DNA of 64,000 bases from Microbacterium immunditiarum (GTDB taxonomy: Bacteria > Actinomycetota > Actinomycetes > Actinomycetales > Microbacteriaceae): contig NZ_JACCBV010000001.1 in NCBI RefSeq assembly GCF_013409785.1, positions 3,286,001-3,350,000 of the forward strand. The letters are read 5' to 3'. The position numbers and the translations under genes were made by a program. The notes under the pieces were generated by a model that was not told where the DNA came from, ran no database searches, and was given only the letters and a program-made list of their open reading frames with translations. Numbering within the stretch: the stretch's first letter is position 1; each line of letters begins with the position of its first letter. Shown one piece after another: positions 29,893 through 38,556 of this stretch.

Positions 29893-29898
29893 CGACTC

Positions 29899-30492
29899 GT
29901 GCTGCTGAACACCTCGATCGTGCTCGAGAACGACTTCGTGCGAATGGAGCCGCTCTCGCACGAGCACGCCGACGACCTCGCCGTCGCGGCGGATGGCCTC
30001 GACCGCGCGTGGTACACGTCCGTGCCCGCGCCGAGCGAGGTGGCGGCCGAGATCGACCGGCGCCTCGCGTGGCACGCCGAGGGACACATGAACCCGTGGG
30101 CGATCCGGCGGCTCGAGACCGGCCGGGTCGTTGGCATGACCACCTACTGCCACATCGACCAGCCCAACCGGCACGTCGAGATCGGCTACACGTGGCTCGC
30201 GCTCTCGGCCCAGCGCACCGCGGTCAATACGGCCGCGAAGCTGCTCCTGCTGCGGCACGCGTTCGACGACTGCGACGCGATCGCGGTCGAGTTCCGCACC
30301 CACTGGCACAACCGTCAGTCGCGCGAGGCCATCGCGCGCCTCGGCGCGAAGCAGGACGGCGTGCTGCGCAACCACCGCCTCGGTCCCGACGGCACGCTGC
30401 GCGACACCGTGGTCTTCTCGATCCTCCCCCACGAATGGCCGGCCGTCCGGCTCGGCCTCGAGGAGCGGCTCCGCCGCCGTGACCCTTCGTGA
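29899..30492 (+). CDS. GNAT-family N-acetyltransferase (RimJ/RimL-like)
   Basis: A 197-residue acetyltransferase. It has a RimJ/RimL-type start (FVRMEPLSHEHADDL), the beta4 strand HVEIGYTWL, and the late segment HNRQSREAIARLGAKQDGVLR that closes the acetyl-CoA site. It is a single-domain cytoplasmic enzyme. The substrate is unknown. The stop is 9 nt from a type A palindrome that may end its transcript. Confidence 0.85.
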   Translation: MLLNTSIVLENDFVRMEPLSHEHADDLAVAADGLDRAWYTSVPAPSEVAAEIDRRLAWHAEGHMNPWAIRRLETGRVVGMTTYCHIDQPNRHVEIGYTWLALSAQRTAVNTAAKLLLLRHAFDDCDAIAVEFRTHWHNRQSREAIARLGAKQDGVLRNHRLGPDGTLRDTVVFSILPHEWPAVRLGLEERLRRRDPS

Positions 30493-30500
30493 CCCGGCCG

Positions 30501-30565
30501 TTTGGGGCGGGTTTCCGACTTTGGGGCGGATTTCCTGCGCCCCAAAGTCGGAAATCCGCCCCAAA
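30501..30565. repeat. 65-bp palindrome, type A, copy 2
   Basis: Arms of 28 nt (30501-30528, 30538-30565) differ at one position and flank the 9-nt spacer GATTTCCTG. Each arm holds two TTTGGGGCGG-like units, so the element is two direct plus two inverted units. It lies 105 nt before the AbiEi-like gene; a near-identical copy follows that gene. It could also serve as a terminator for the GNAT gene. Confidence 0.95.
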
Positions 30566-30669
30566 CCCCGGGATGAATATGGTTCCTCCCGAGGAGGTCG
30601 GGCGGAGCAAGACGACACACGCAGCAGAGAGAACACATCTGCGCGTGAGCGGATGACGACGATGGGTCG

Positions 30670-31677
30670 ATGCCCGTGCCGCTGCACCCATACGCATCCG
30701 ATTCGCCTGCGCTCCTCACCTACGCGAGTCTGATCGACCACGGACTGGCCGACAGAGCGATCCGGATGCAGGTTGCGGGCGGGTCACTCGTAAGGATCCG
30801 CCCCGGCGTCTACGTGTCCGGGGACGAGTGGCACCGTGCGCGCCCGGAGCACCGGGTGCTCGCACGCGCGCGGGCACTCGACCTCACGTCGAGCGATCGC
30901 CCGGTACTCACGCACGAGACGGCGGCCGCGCTCCACGGACTGCCGCTGTACCGTCCCGACGGAGCGCGGGTCCATGTGACTCTCCCACCGGAACGCCCGG
31001 GTGCCGTCGTGGGCGTCATCCGGCATCGCGGGGAGATGCCGGCGGACGACGTCACCGAGATCGACGGCCTCCTCTGCACGACGCTCTCACGCACAGTCGC
31101 AGATGTGGCCCGTACTGCGACATTCGAGCAGGCAGTCACCGTCGCTGATGCGGCGCTGAGGCACATCGCCGGGCGCGGTGCGCGCGAGTACGACCGGGAC
31201 GCGGCATCCGCATTCTGTGCGGACGTCCGCCGAATCGCACGTCGGTCTGCGCACGGCGTCGCCCGCGCTGAGCGTGTACTTCGCTTCGCCGACGGGCGCT
31301 CCCAGCTTCCCGGCGAGAGCATCAGCCGGATTCGCCTCGTCGAGCTCGGCTTCGGGGATCTCGAGTTGCAGGTGTCCGTCGACGCGCCGGACGGCGGCTC
31401 GTACTACGTGGACTTCGGGATCGAAGGCCGACGAGCACTCGGCGAATTCGACGGAGCGATCAAGTACCGCGACGGTGGGATGCTGGATGGGCGCACGACT
31501 GCCGAGGCGTTCGACCGCGAGAAGCGGCGCGAGGACTGGATCCGCGGGACAACCGGCGCCCCTCTTGTGCGTTGGGGCTGGCCCGATGTGGCGACGACCG
31601 CGACGCTCGGCGCACGCCTCGCCGCGTTCGGCATCCGTCCCGCCCGAGTCGTCCGATCCCGGCGCCGTACGCGGTGA
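30670..31677 (+). CDS. AbiEi-like winged-helix protein with PD-(D/E)XK-like C-terminus, palindrome-flanked
   Basis: A 335-residue protein. Residues 15-50 form an AbiEi-type N-terminal winged helix ending GSLVRIRPGVYVSG. Residues 60-170 resemble the AbiEi C-terminal region (LTHETAAALHGLPLY, TLSRTVADVAR). Residues 225-310 look like a DUF559/Vsr-type nuclease fold: YYVDF (Asp248), GEFDG (Glu259, Asp261), Lys265, KRRED, and RWGWPDV. No AbiEii toxin gene is adjacent, so it is not a classical type IV toxin-antitoxin pair. It is flanked on both sides by 65-bp type A palindromes. Nuclease activity is inferred, not shown. Confidence 0.75.
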   Translation: MPVPLHPYASDSPALLTYASLIDHGLADRAIRMQVAGGSLVRIRPGVYVSGDEWHRARPEHRVLARARALDLTSSDRPVLTHETAAALHGLPLYRPDGARVHVTLPPERPGAVVGVIRHRGEMPADDVTEIDGLLCTTLSRTVADVARTATFEQAVTVADAALRHIAGRGAREYDRDAASAFCADVRRIARRSAHGVARAERVLRFADGRSQLPGESISRIRLVELGFGDLELQVSVDAPDGGSYYVDFGIEGRRALGEFDGAIKYRDGGMLDGRTTAEAFDREKRREDWIRGTTGAPLVRWGWPDVATTATLGARLAAFGIRPARVVRSRRRTR

Positions 31678-31693
31678 AGACAGAAGAGCCGGG

Positions 31694-31758
31694 TTTGGGG
31701 CGGGTTTCCGACTTTGGGGCGGATATCCTGCGCCCCAAAGTCGGAGATCCGCCCCAAA
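31694..31758. repeat. 65-bp palindrome, type A, copy 3
   Basis: Arms 31694-31721 and 31731-31758 flank the spacer GATATCCTG. It differs from copy 2 at only two positions. It starts 17 nt after the AbiEi-like stop, between that gene and the convergent PRD regulator gene, where it could end both transcripts. Confidence 0.95.
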
Positions 31759-31811
31759 CCGCACGGGAAGGCCGGATGCCCGGCTGCCCCGCGGGTGACG
31801 GATGCCCCGGC

Positions 31812-33770
31812 TCAGCCGTCGATCACGGCGACGAGCTCGTCGAGGAAGCCGCCGAAGTCGGTCGCGCGGCGCACGATGCGCTGCACGCTGTCGCGCTCGC
31901 TGAACACCTCGACGAACTGCTCGAACACGGTCTGGAACGCCTCGCGGTCGGCCTCCGAGAAGGCGACGAGCGCGACGACCTGCACCCGGCCCTCGCCCCA
32001 CGGCATCGACGGCTCGGCGATCCCGATCGCGATCGCCGTGCGGGCCGCGGTCATCGCGAGCGCGTGCGGCACGGCGAGCGCGTCGGTGAAGGCCGTCGAC
32101 GACAGCCGCTCGCGCTCGATCGCGCGCTCGATGTAGGCCTCGTCGATGACGCCGAGCGCGACGAGGCGCGCGCCGAGGGCGCGGATCACACCCTCTTCGG
32201 CGGGGCTGCGGTCCGTGGCATCCGGCTCGAGATCCTCGGGCAGCCGCAGGAACGCCGACGGATCGAAGTAGCGCTCCAGCTCGGTGCGCAGGCGCCGCAG
32301 GCGCCGGGAGCGACGGATGCGGCTCGCCACCGCCTGCACGCGCTCGATGTCGGCCTCGGTGAGGAACGGCTTGATCCGCACGAACCGCTCGCCGTGGCCC
32401 GGCGGCGGGTCGATCGTCGTGAGCACGAGGTCGGAGTCGATGCTCTCCCAGTCCGGGTCGACGCGGGTCTCGACGCCGACGACCTCGACCGCGCGGCCGA
32501 GCGACCGGTCGACGCTCGAGCGCAGCAGCTCGTGCAGCTCGTAGTAGCCGGGGCAGACGATCGTCGCGGCGAGCAGCTGCTCCGCATGACGGTTGCGCTC
32601 GAGCTGCCCGCCCACGTGCATCGCGATGTAGGCGATCTCGTCGTCGGGCAGCGGGATGCCGAGCCGCTCCTGGAGGCCGCTCGCGATGAACACAGCGACC
32701 TCGAAGATCATGGGGTACGTCGACTTGAGCGACCTCGTGAGCGGGTTGCGCGACCACGCGCGCTCCTGGGCGCGCCGGGCGAGGTTCTGGACGTGCAGCG
32801 CGAGGCGCAGCACGAAGTCGGGATGCACGATGTCGACGAGGAACTCTGCCGCGGCCCGCTCCACGACCTCGCGCACGGCGGCCTCGACGTCGGGATCGAG
32901 GCGTGCGCGGGCGCGTTCTCCGGGTGCCGAACCGGATGCCCCGGGCGCGACCACCCGCGTGAGCACGAGCGTGGACAGGTGCTGGAGGTCGCCCCGGCCG
33001 AGGCGCACGCCGAGGCGGCGCTCGGCGAGCTCGCCGATGATGTCAGCGACCTCGCCCTGCGAGGCGCTGTCCTCACCGCCCGCGTTCTCGAGAGGGCGTC
33101 CGTGCGCGACGCGATCCGCGGCGATCGCGATGTGCATGACGACGTCGGCGATGCCGATCTCGTTCACGAACCACCCGAGCCCGGAGAGCCTCTCGACGAG
33201 GTCGGTCTTGAACGGGCCGAACGCGCGTGCCCCGACGGAGTCCTCGCCGAGCGATCGCCGCAGCGCCACGAGGTCGAAGGATCCGGCGTCCATCTCGTCG
33301 TGCGCGAGGCGACTCAGCAGGCGACGCTGCGCGACCTCGGTGCCGACGAGCCGCGCGCGCGACTGCGAGCGCTCGAGCGTCAGCCCGGTCCCGCCGAGCA
33401 GCCCGCGCACGCGCGCGAGGTCGGCGTCGAGCGTCGCGGGGCTCACGAACAGCGACTCGGCGGTCTCGAACACGTCGATGCCGTCGGAGTCGTCGAGCAG
33501 GCGGCGGACGAGAGTGTGCAGCCGGTCGCGCGGTGTGCCCTCGTCGGAGGGACCCGCGCGCAGCGCGGCCGCGGCATCCGTCGTCGCCCGATAACCGCGC
33601 GGCCCGGACTCGACCGCGACGGCGGGAGCGACCCGCGCATTGATCGCGGTCACGTACGAGCGCACGCTGCGCGGCGTGACCCCCAAGGCGTCGGCCAGCG
33701 CGGCGGCCGTGACCCAGTCCCCGTCGCGCACGAGAAGGCCCAGCAGCCGGTCCTGTCTCGCTCGCGTCAC
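31812..33770 (-). CDS. mtlR: PRD-domain transcriptional regulator of the mannitol PTS (MtlR-like)
   Basis: The 652-residue product has, in order, N-terminal helix-turn-helix domains (RQDRLLGLLVRDGDWVTAAA), a Mga-like HTH, two PTS regulation domains with conserved His (residues about 190-430, e.g. AYIAMHVGGQLERN), a IIB-like domain, and a C-terminal IIA(Mtl/Fru)-like domain (AVPHALA). This is the MtlR layout: activity is set by phosphorylation from HPr and EIIB. GTG start with GGAGGGAG upstream. It is divergent from the PTS operon, its probable target. Confidence 0.92.
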   Translation of the reverse strand: MTRARQDRLLGLLVRDGDWVTAAALADALGVTPRSVRSYVTAINARVAPAVAVESGPRGYRATTDAAAALRAGPSDEGTPRDRLHTLVRRLLDDSDGIDVFETAESLFVSPATLDADLARVRGLLGGTGLTLERSQSRARLVGTEVAQRRLLSRLAHDEMDAGSFDLVALRRSLGEDSVGARAFGPFKTDLVERLSGLGWFVNEIGIADVVMHIAIAADRVAHGRPLENAGGEDSASQGEVADIIGELAERRLGVRLGRGDLQHLSTLVLTRVVAPGASGSAPGERARARLDPDVEAAVREVVERAAAEFLVDIVHPDFVLRLALHVQNLARRAQERAWSRNPLTRSLKSTYPMIFEVAVFIASGLQERLGIPLPDDEIAYIAMHVGGQLERNRHAEQLLAATIVCPGYYELHELLRSSVDRSLGRAVEVVGVETRVDPDWESIDSDLVLTTIDPPPGHGERFVRIKPFLTEADIERVQAVASRIRRSRRLRRLRTELERYFDPSAFLRLPEDLEPDATDRSPAEEGVIRALGARLVALGVIDEAYIERAIERERLSSTAFTDALAVPHALAMTAARTAIAIGIAEPSMPWGEGRVQVVALVAFSEADREAFQTVFEQFVEVFSERDSVQRIVRRATDFGGFLDELVAVIDG

Positions 33771-33961
33771 GCCGCTCCCTCCGAAGACGGCGCAGCGTCG
33801 CGCCGCCCTGAGAGTCAGTCAACCACGAGCCGAGGCGGGCGGGGCCGCCGCGTCACGGCCCCCGCGCGATTCCCGTCGCGGATTTCCTCCCCCGCGGAAG
33901 AAGGAGTGGTTGTCGGCTCTCAGCGTTTTCACAAGAATGGCCAGCACGAGGAGGCGGATCG
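33771..33961. promoter_or_regulatory. Divergent control region of the mannitol locus
   Basis: This 191-bp gap between the regulator and the PTS operon should hold both promoters and the regulator's binding sites. A possible plus-strand promoter is TTGTCG near 33,915, a 17-nt spacer and AAGAAT, ending about 25 nt before the IIB start. TTCC ... GGAA inverted elements lie around 33,880-33,900. No gene is seen. Confidence 0.35.
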
Positions 33962-34357
33962 ATGAGGATCCTGGTGGTCTGCGGAGCTGGCGCGTCGAGC
34001 ACGTTCGTCGCACAGCGCGTGCGCCACGCCGCACAGGACCAGGGTCTTCCCTACACCGCGTTCGCCGGCACCGAGCAGTCGCTTCCGATCGACCTCGACG
34101 CCGCCGACGTCGTGCTGGTGGGCCCGCACCTCACCGACGCGGTCGCGCGCATCAAGCGCGACGCCGCCCTGCGGGGCACCGCCGTCGTTCTGCTGCCGTC
34201 CGACGTCTTCTCGGATCTGGACGGCACGCGGACCCTCGCACTGGTCCGCGACGCGGTCGGAGACTCCGGGGGGATTTCTCCGGCCGCGGGCACTCCCCCG
34301 CAGGCGACGACTCCCGTCGAAGTGCAGGACGAGGGTTTCACAGACGTCGACACGTGA
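33962..34357 (+). CDS. PTS EIIB component, lactose/cellobiose-GatB type, stand-alone
   Basis: A 131-residue protein starting MRILVVCGAGASSTFVAQRV. Cys7 is the expected phosphorylated residue, with the CGAGASST loop of the Lac/Gat IIB class. Residues 100-131 are a Gly/Pro-rich tail outside the fold. No matching IIC or IIA gene of that class is present. It may phosphorylate the regulator or serve a distant permease. It has a GGAGG-type ribosome site and is the first gene of the operon. Confidence 0.85.
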   Translation: MRILVVCGAGASSTFVAQRVRHAAQDQGLPYTAFAGTEQSLPIDLDAADVVLVGPHLTDAVARIKRDAALRGTAVVLLPSDVFSDLDGTRTLALVRDAVGDSGGISPAAGTPPQATTPVEVQDEGFTDVDT

Positions 34358-34386
34358 CTCCGATCGACATCGAGAAAGGTCAAGAC

Positions 34387-34662
34387 ATGCCCCAGGTCTC
34401 CCGGACGGTCCGCATCGGATCGTCGCACGGTCTGCACGCACGACCCGCCAAGCTCTTCGCCCAGGCGGCGAAGGACACCGGCATCCCGATCACGATCGCA
34501 AAGGACTCCGGCGCGCCCGTCAACGCCGCGAGCATCCTCGGCGTGATCTCGCTGGGCGTCGAGCAGGGCGACTACGTCACGCTCACCGCCGACGGCGACG
34601 ACGCCGAGGCGGCGCTCGACACGCTGAGTGAACTGCTCACAACCGACCACGACGCGGAGTGA
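34387..34662 (+). CDS. ptsH: PTS phosphocarrier protein HPr
   Basis: HPr takes phosphate from enzyme I and gives it to the IIA domains. The 91-residue product has GLHARPAKLFA with phospho-His17. At the regulatory serine position it reads NAASIL, with Ser49. The stop overlaps a GTG and lies 2 nt before the enzyme I ATG. Confidence 0.96.
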   Translation: MPQVSRTVRIGSSHGLHARPAKLFAQAAKDTGIPITIAKDSGAPVNAASILGVISLGVEQGDYVTLTADGDDAEAALDTLSELLTTDHDAE

Positions 34663-34664
34663 GC

Positions 34665-36386
34665 ATGCCGGAGCTGAGAGGAGTCGGCATCGGCCTGGGG
34701 GTCGCGCAAGGACCCGTCGCCCGCATGGCGGCGCCCCTGCCCCCACCTCCCGACGAGCGCAGCACGCGCAGCGTCGAGGAGGAGACCGCGCGCGTGCGCG
34801 AAGCGGTCTCTGCCGTCGCGCGCGAGCTGGAGGAACGCGGCGAGAAGGCGGGCGGCAAGGCGCAGGACGTGCTCGAGGCGCAGGCGATGATGGCCGAGGA
34901 TCCGACCCTCGAGCAGGAGGTCGACGACCGCATCGCGAAGGGCAAGACGAGCGAGTTCGCCGTCTACGACGCGTTCGCGTCCTTCCGCGAGCAGCTCACG
35001 GCCCTCGGCGGATACCTCGGCGAGCGCGCGGCCGACCTCGACGACGTCGCTCAGCGCGTGATCGCGCGCCTGCGCGGGCTCCCGGCGCCGGGCGTGCCGG
35101 ATCCGGGGCATCCGTTCGTGCTCGTCGCGAAGGATCTCGCCCCGGCCGACACGGCGCTCCTCGACCTCGAGAAGGTGCTGGCCCTCGTCACGACCGAGGG
35201 CGGACCGACGTCGCACACCGCCATCCTGGCGCGCGAGAAGGCGATCGTCGCGGTCGTGGGCGTCGCGGATGCCGCGGGGCTGGAGGAGGGCGAGACGGTG
35301 ATCGTCGACGCGGCGGCGGGAGTCGTCGTGACCGAGCCGACCGACGACGAGCTCGCTCGGGCGAAGAACCGCGCGGATTCGCGAGCGGCCGCGGCATCGG
35401 CCCCCATCACGCCGGGCGCCCTGCGGGACGGCACCGAAATCCCGCTGCTGGTCAACCTCGGCAACGCCGAAGGCGCCGCCGAGGCGGTCGCGCTCGGCGC
35501 TGAGGGCGTGGGGCTGTTCCGCACCGAGTTCCTCTTCCTCAGCTCCAGCCAGGCGCCGACCGTCGAGCAGCAGCGGGCCGTGTACGAGAAGCTCCTCGCG
35601 GCCTTCGCGGGCAAGAAGGTGGTCGTGCGCGTGCTGGACGCGGGCGCCGACAAGCCCCTGCCGTTCCTCAACGACGCGCACGAGGAGAATCCGGCGCTCG
35701 GACTTCGCGGACTGCGCGCGCTGCGCGCGAGCGAGGACATCCTGCGCGAGCAGCTGACGGCTCTGGCCGAGGCGGATGCCGCCACCCGCGCCGCGGGCAA
35801 GGGAGCCGACCTGTGGGTGATGGCCCCCATGGTGGCGACCGTCGAAGAGACCGAGTACTTCACGAAGATCGCGCGGGAGTACGGCGTGAAGACCGCAGGC
35901 GTCATGGTGGAGGTGCCCTCGTCGGCGCTCCTCGCCGACCGCATCCTCGCCGTCGCCGACTTCGCGTCGATCGGCACGAACGACCTCACGCAGTACACGA
36001 TGGCGGCGGACCGGCTCCTGGGCTCGGTCGCGACGTTCCAGGACCCGTGGCATCCCGCCGTGCTCCGCCTCGTGAGAGAGGTGGGAGAGGCGGGACGCGC
36101 GCACGGCAAGCCGGTCGGGATCTGCGGGGAAGCAGCCGCCGACCCGATGCTCGCCGTCGTGCTCGTAGGCCTCGGCGCCACCAGCCTGTCGATGGCGCCG
36201 ACGGCGCTCGCCGACGTGCGGGCGACCCTTCTGCAGTACACCCTCGGCGAGGCACGCGCCATCGCCGAAGCCGCCTTGGCCGCGAACGACGCGGCCTCGG
36301 CTCGGGCCGCGGCACAGGCGGCGGCCTCGACCAGCTCCACCGCGGCTGAAGCGGCCGCGACCCGAGAGAAGGAGACAGAGCAATGA
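34665..36386 (+). CDS. ptsI: PTS enzyme I (phosphoenolpyruvate-protein phosphotransferase)
   Basis: Enzyme I starts the phosphorelay by taking phosphate from PEP. The 573-residue product has active His184 in GGPTSHTAILAR, the PEP-binding region GLFRTEFLFL, ENPALGLRGLR, and the C-terminal GICGEAAADP. The Ala/Ser-rich C-terminal tail is longer than usual. ATG at 34665 has GGAG 5 nt upstream; GTG at 34659, overlapping the ptsH stop, is an alternative. The stop overlaps the mtlA start (ATGA). Confidence 0.95.
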   Translation: MPELRGVGIGLGVAQGPVARMAAPLPPPPDERSTRSVEEETARVREAVSAVARELEERGEKAGGKAQDVLEAQAMMAEDPTLEQEVDDRIAKGKTSEFAVYDAFASFREQLTALGGYLGERAADLDDVAQRVIARLRGLPAPGVPDPGHPFVLVAKDLAPADTALLDLEKVLALVTTEGGPTSHTAILAREKAIVAVVGVADAAGLEEGETVIVDAAAGVVVTEPTDDELARAKNRADSRAAAASAPITPGALRDGTEIPLLVNLGNAEGAAEAVALGAEGVGLFRTEFLFLSSSQAPTVEQQRAVYEKLLAAFAGKKVVVRVLDAGADKPLPFLNDAHEENPALGLRGLRALRASEDILREQLTALAEADAATRAAGKGADLWVMAPMVATVEETEYFTKIAREYGVKTAGVMVEVPSSALLADRILAVADFASIGTNDLTQYTMAADRLLGSVATFQDPWHPAVLRLVREVGEAGRAHGKPVGICGEAAADPMLAVVLVGLGATSLSMAPTALADVRATLLQYTLGEARAIAEAALAANDAASARAAAQAAASTSSTAAEAAATREKETEQ

Positions 36387-37975
36387 CAACGGCGTCGACG
36401 TCCACGACGGGCGGGAGCAAGGCGCGCATCGGAGTCCAGCGCTTCGGCACGTATCTGTCCGGCATGATCATGCCGAACATCCCCGCGCTCATCGCGTGGG
36501 GAATCATCACGGCGTTCTTCATCGAGGTCGGGTGGACACCGAACGCCGACCTCGCGACGATCGTCTTCCCGACGATCCACTACCTCCTGCCGATCCTCAT
36601 CGCCTACACGGGCGGCAACATCGTGTACGGCATCCGAGGCGGCGTGGTCGCGTCGATCGGCGTGATGGGAGCGATCGTCGGGTCGGACCTCCTGGTCGAC
36701 AAGTTCAACGCGACGCTCCCCGAGGGCGACAGCGGACTGGGCTACGTGCACATGTTCATCGGCGCGATGATCATGGCCCCGCTCGCCGCGTACACGATGA
36801 AGTGGCTCGACAACCTGTGGGAGGGGAAGATCCGCGCAGGCTTCGAGATGCTCGTCAACATGTTCTCGGCGGGGATCTGGGGCTTCGTCCTGATCGTCAT
36901 CGGGTTCTACCCGATCGCGTGGCTCGTGAACGGGATCATGACCGTCCTCGGGAATGCCGTGAACTGGCTCGTCGAGACGAACCTGCTGCCGCTCACGAGC
37001 ATCATCATCGAGCCGGCGAAGGTGTTCTTCCTGAACAACGCCATCAACCACGGCGTGCTGACCCCGCTCGGCCTCCAGCAGGTAGCCGACGACGGGTCGT
37101 CGATCCTGTTCCTGCTCGAGGCCAACCCCGGCCCCGGTGTCGGGCTGCTGCTGGCGTTCACCTTCTTCGGCCTCGGCGCGGCGCGTGCCTCTGCGCCCGG
37201 CGCCGCGGTGATCCAGTTCTTCGGCGGCATCCACGAGGTGTACTTCCCCTACGCGCTCATGAAGCCCATGCTCATCCTCGCCCTCATCGCGGGCGGCATG
37301 ACGGGCGTCACGACCAACATGCTGCTGAGCGGCTCCCTGGCCGCGCCTGCCGCACCGGGAAGCATCATCGCCGTCACCGCGCAGGCGGTGAATCCCGCGG
37401 CCGGCGGGGTGCCCAACCTCATGGTGGTGTATCTGTCGGTCCTCCTGTCCGCCACGGTCACGTTCCTCGTCTCGTGGGCGATCCTGCGGGCGTCACGCAA
37501 GCGCGACCTCGAGGCGATGGCGGCCACCGACGACGCGTTCGGCGCGGCGATCACGCAGACCGAGGCCGCGAAGGGCAAGTCCTCGGATGCGCTCGCCGGG
37601 CTCCGCGGCGGCGCGGCGACCCAGGCGGACGGCGGCATCGAGCCCGCCACGATGACCGAGCGGGAGGTGAGGAACATCGTGTTCGCGTGCGACGCGGGCA
37701 TGGGCTCCTCGGCGATGGGCGCGAGCGTGCTGCGCAACAAGATCAAGAAGGCGGGCATCGAGGACGTCACGGTGGTCAACAAGGCCATCGCCGCCCTCGA
37801 CACGTCGGCCGACCTCGTCATCACGCAGAACCAGCTCACCGACCGGGCCCGCCACGTCGCGCCCGATGCCATCCACGTTTCTGTGGACAACTTCATGAAC
37901 TCCCCCAGGTACGACGAGGTCGTAGACCTCGTGCGTGCTCAGCACGAGGATGGTTCGCAGGGCGGGGCACCGTAG
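36383..37975 (+). CDS. mtlA: PTS mannitol transporter subunit IICB
   Basis: The mannitol permease phosphorylates mannitol during uptake to mannitol-1-phosphate. The 530-residue protein has an N-terminal IIC membrane domain of about 6-8 helices (FGTYLSGMIMPNIPALIAWG ...) with GGNIVYG, GAIVGSD and the sugar-site GGIHEVYFPY. A linker leads to a C-terminal IIB domain with phospho-Cys436 in CDAGMGSSAMG. The IIA domain is separate (mtlF), unlike the E. coli MtlA fusion. The ATG overlaps the ptsI stop. Confidence 0.96.
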   Translation: MTTASTSTTGGSKARIGVQRFGTYLSGMIMPNIPALIAWGIITAFFIEVGWTPNADLATIVFPTIHYLLPILIAYTGGNIVYGIRGGVVASIGVMGAIVGSDLLVDKFNATLPEGDSGLGYVHMFIGAMIMAPLAAYTMKWLDNLWEGKIRAGFEMLVNMFSAGIWGFVLIVIGFYPIAWLVNGIMTVLGNAVNWLVETNLLPLTSIIIEPAKVFFLNNAINHGVLTPLGLQQVADDGSSILFLLEANPGPGVGLLLAFTFFGLGAARASAPGAAVIQFFGGIHEVYFPYALMKPMLILALIAGGMTGVTTNMLLSGSLAAPAAPGSIIAVTAQAVNPAAGGVPNLMVVYLSVLLSATVTFLVSWAILRASRKRDLEAMAATDDAFGAAITQTEAAKGKSSDALAGLRGGAATQADGGIEPATMTEREVRNIVFACDAGMGSSAMGASVLRNKIKKAGIEDVTVVNKAIAALDTSADLVITQNQLTDRARHVAPDAIHVSVDNFMNSPRYDEVVDLVRAQHEDGSQGGAP

Positions 37976-38042
37976 ACGACGAGCCGAACCCGGCGAGTCG
38001 TCGCGAGGTCTTCCCGCGACAGAAGTGAACACATGACCGCTG

Positions 38043-38075
38043 CGGGGTGGGGCGGGCGGAATGCCCCCCACCCCG
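38043..38075 (+). other. Intercistronic hairpin between mtlA and mtlF
   Basis: CGGGGTGGGG (38043-38052) pairs perfectly with CCCCACCCCG (38066-38075) over a 13-nt loop, in a 143-nt gap inside an operon whose other genes are close or overlap. There is no T-run. It may act as an RNA-stability or partial-termination element setting permease-to-IIA ratios. Confidence 0.55.
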
Positions 38076-38118
38076 TGGCTTCGGCCCGCGGCATCCGCAT
38101 CGAAGAAAGGCGACAGAC

Positions 38119-38556
38119 ATGGCACGAGACGTCCTCGGCATCGGGCAGGTGCGCATCCATTCCGGCAGCGCGACGCGCGAGCAGGCGATGAAGGAGGCGG
38201 CCGACATCCTCGAAGCGGCGGGCGCGGTCACGTCGGCGTACTTCGACGCGATGCAGCAGCGCGAGCAGACGGTGTCGACGTACATGGGCAACGAGCTCGC
38301 GATCCCGCACGGCACGAACGAGACGAAGGATGCGATCCTCGACTCCGCGCTGTCAGTCGTGCGCTACGACGGCGGCGTCGATTGGGACGGCGAGCCCGTC
38401 ACCTTCGTGGTGGGCATCGCCGGCAAGGGCGATGAGCACCTCGAGATCCTGTCGAAGATCGCGATCCTGTTCTCCGACGAGGACGAGGTCGCCAAGCTCA
38501 AGAAGGTCGAGACCCCCGAGGAGCTCTTCGCCCTCGTCTCGGCAGAAGTGTCATGA
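38119..38556 (+). CDS. mtlF: PTS mannitol subunit IIA
   Basis: This 145-residue protein passes phosphate from HPr to the IIB domain of MtlA. Phospho-His64 lies in NELAIPHGTNE. It is of the IIA(Mtl/Fru) class, the same fold as the C-terminus of the regulator. The ATG follows GAAAGG; the frame is open further upstream through the hairpin but lacks a good start. The stop overlaps mtlD (ATGA). Confidence 0.95.
   Translation: MARDVLGIGQVRIHSGSATREQAMKEAADILEAAGAVTSAYFDAMQQREQTVSTYMGNELAIPHGTNETKDAILDSALSVVRYDGGVDWDGEPVTFVVGIAGKGDEHLEILSKIAILFSDEDEVAKLKKVETPEELFALVSAEVS

Noticed and set aside
30501..31758. Insertion sequence or composite transposon
   Set aside because: The paired palindromes are not simple terminal inverted repeats, no DDE, serine or tyrosine transposase motif is present, and I see no target-site duplication.
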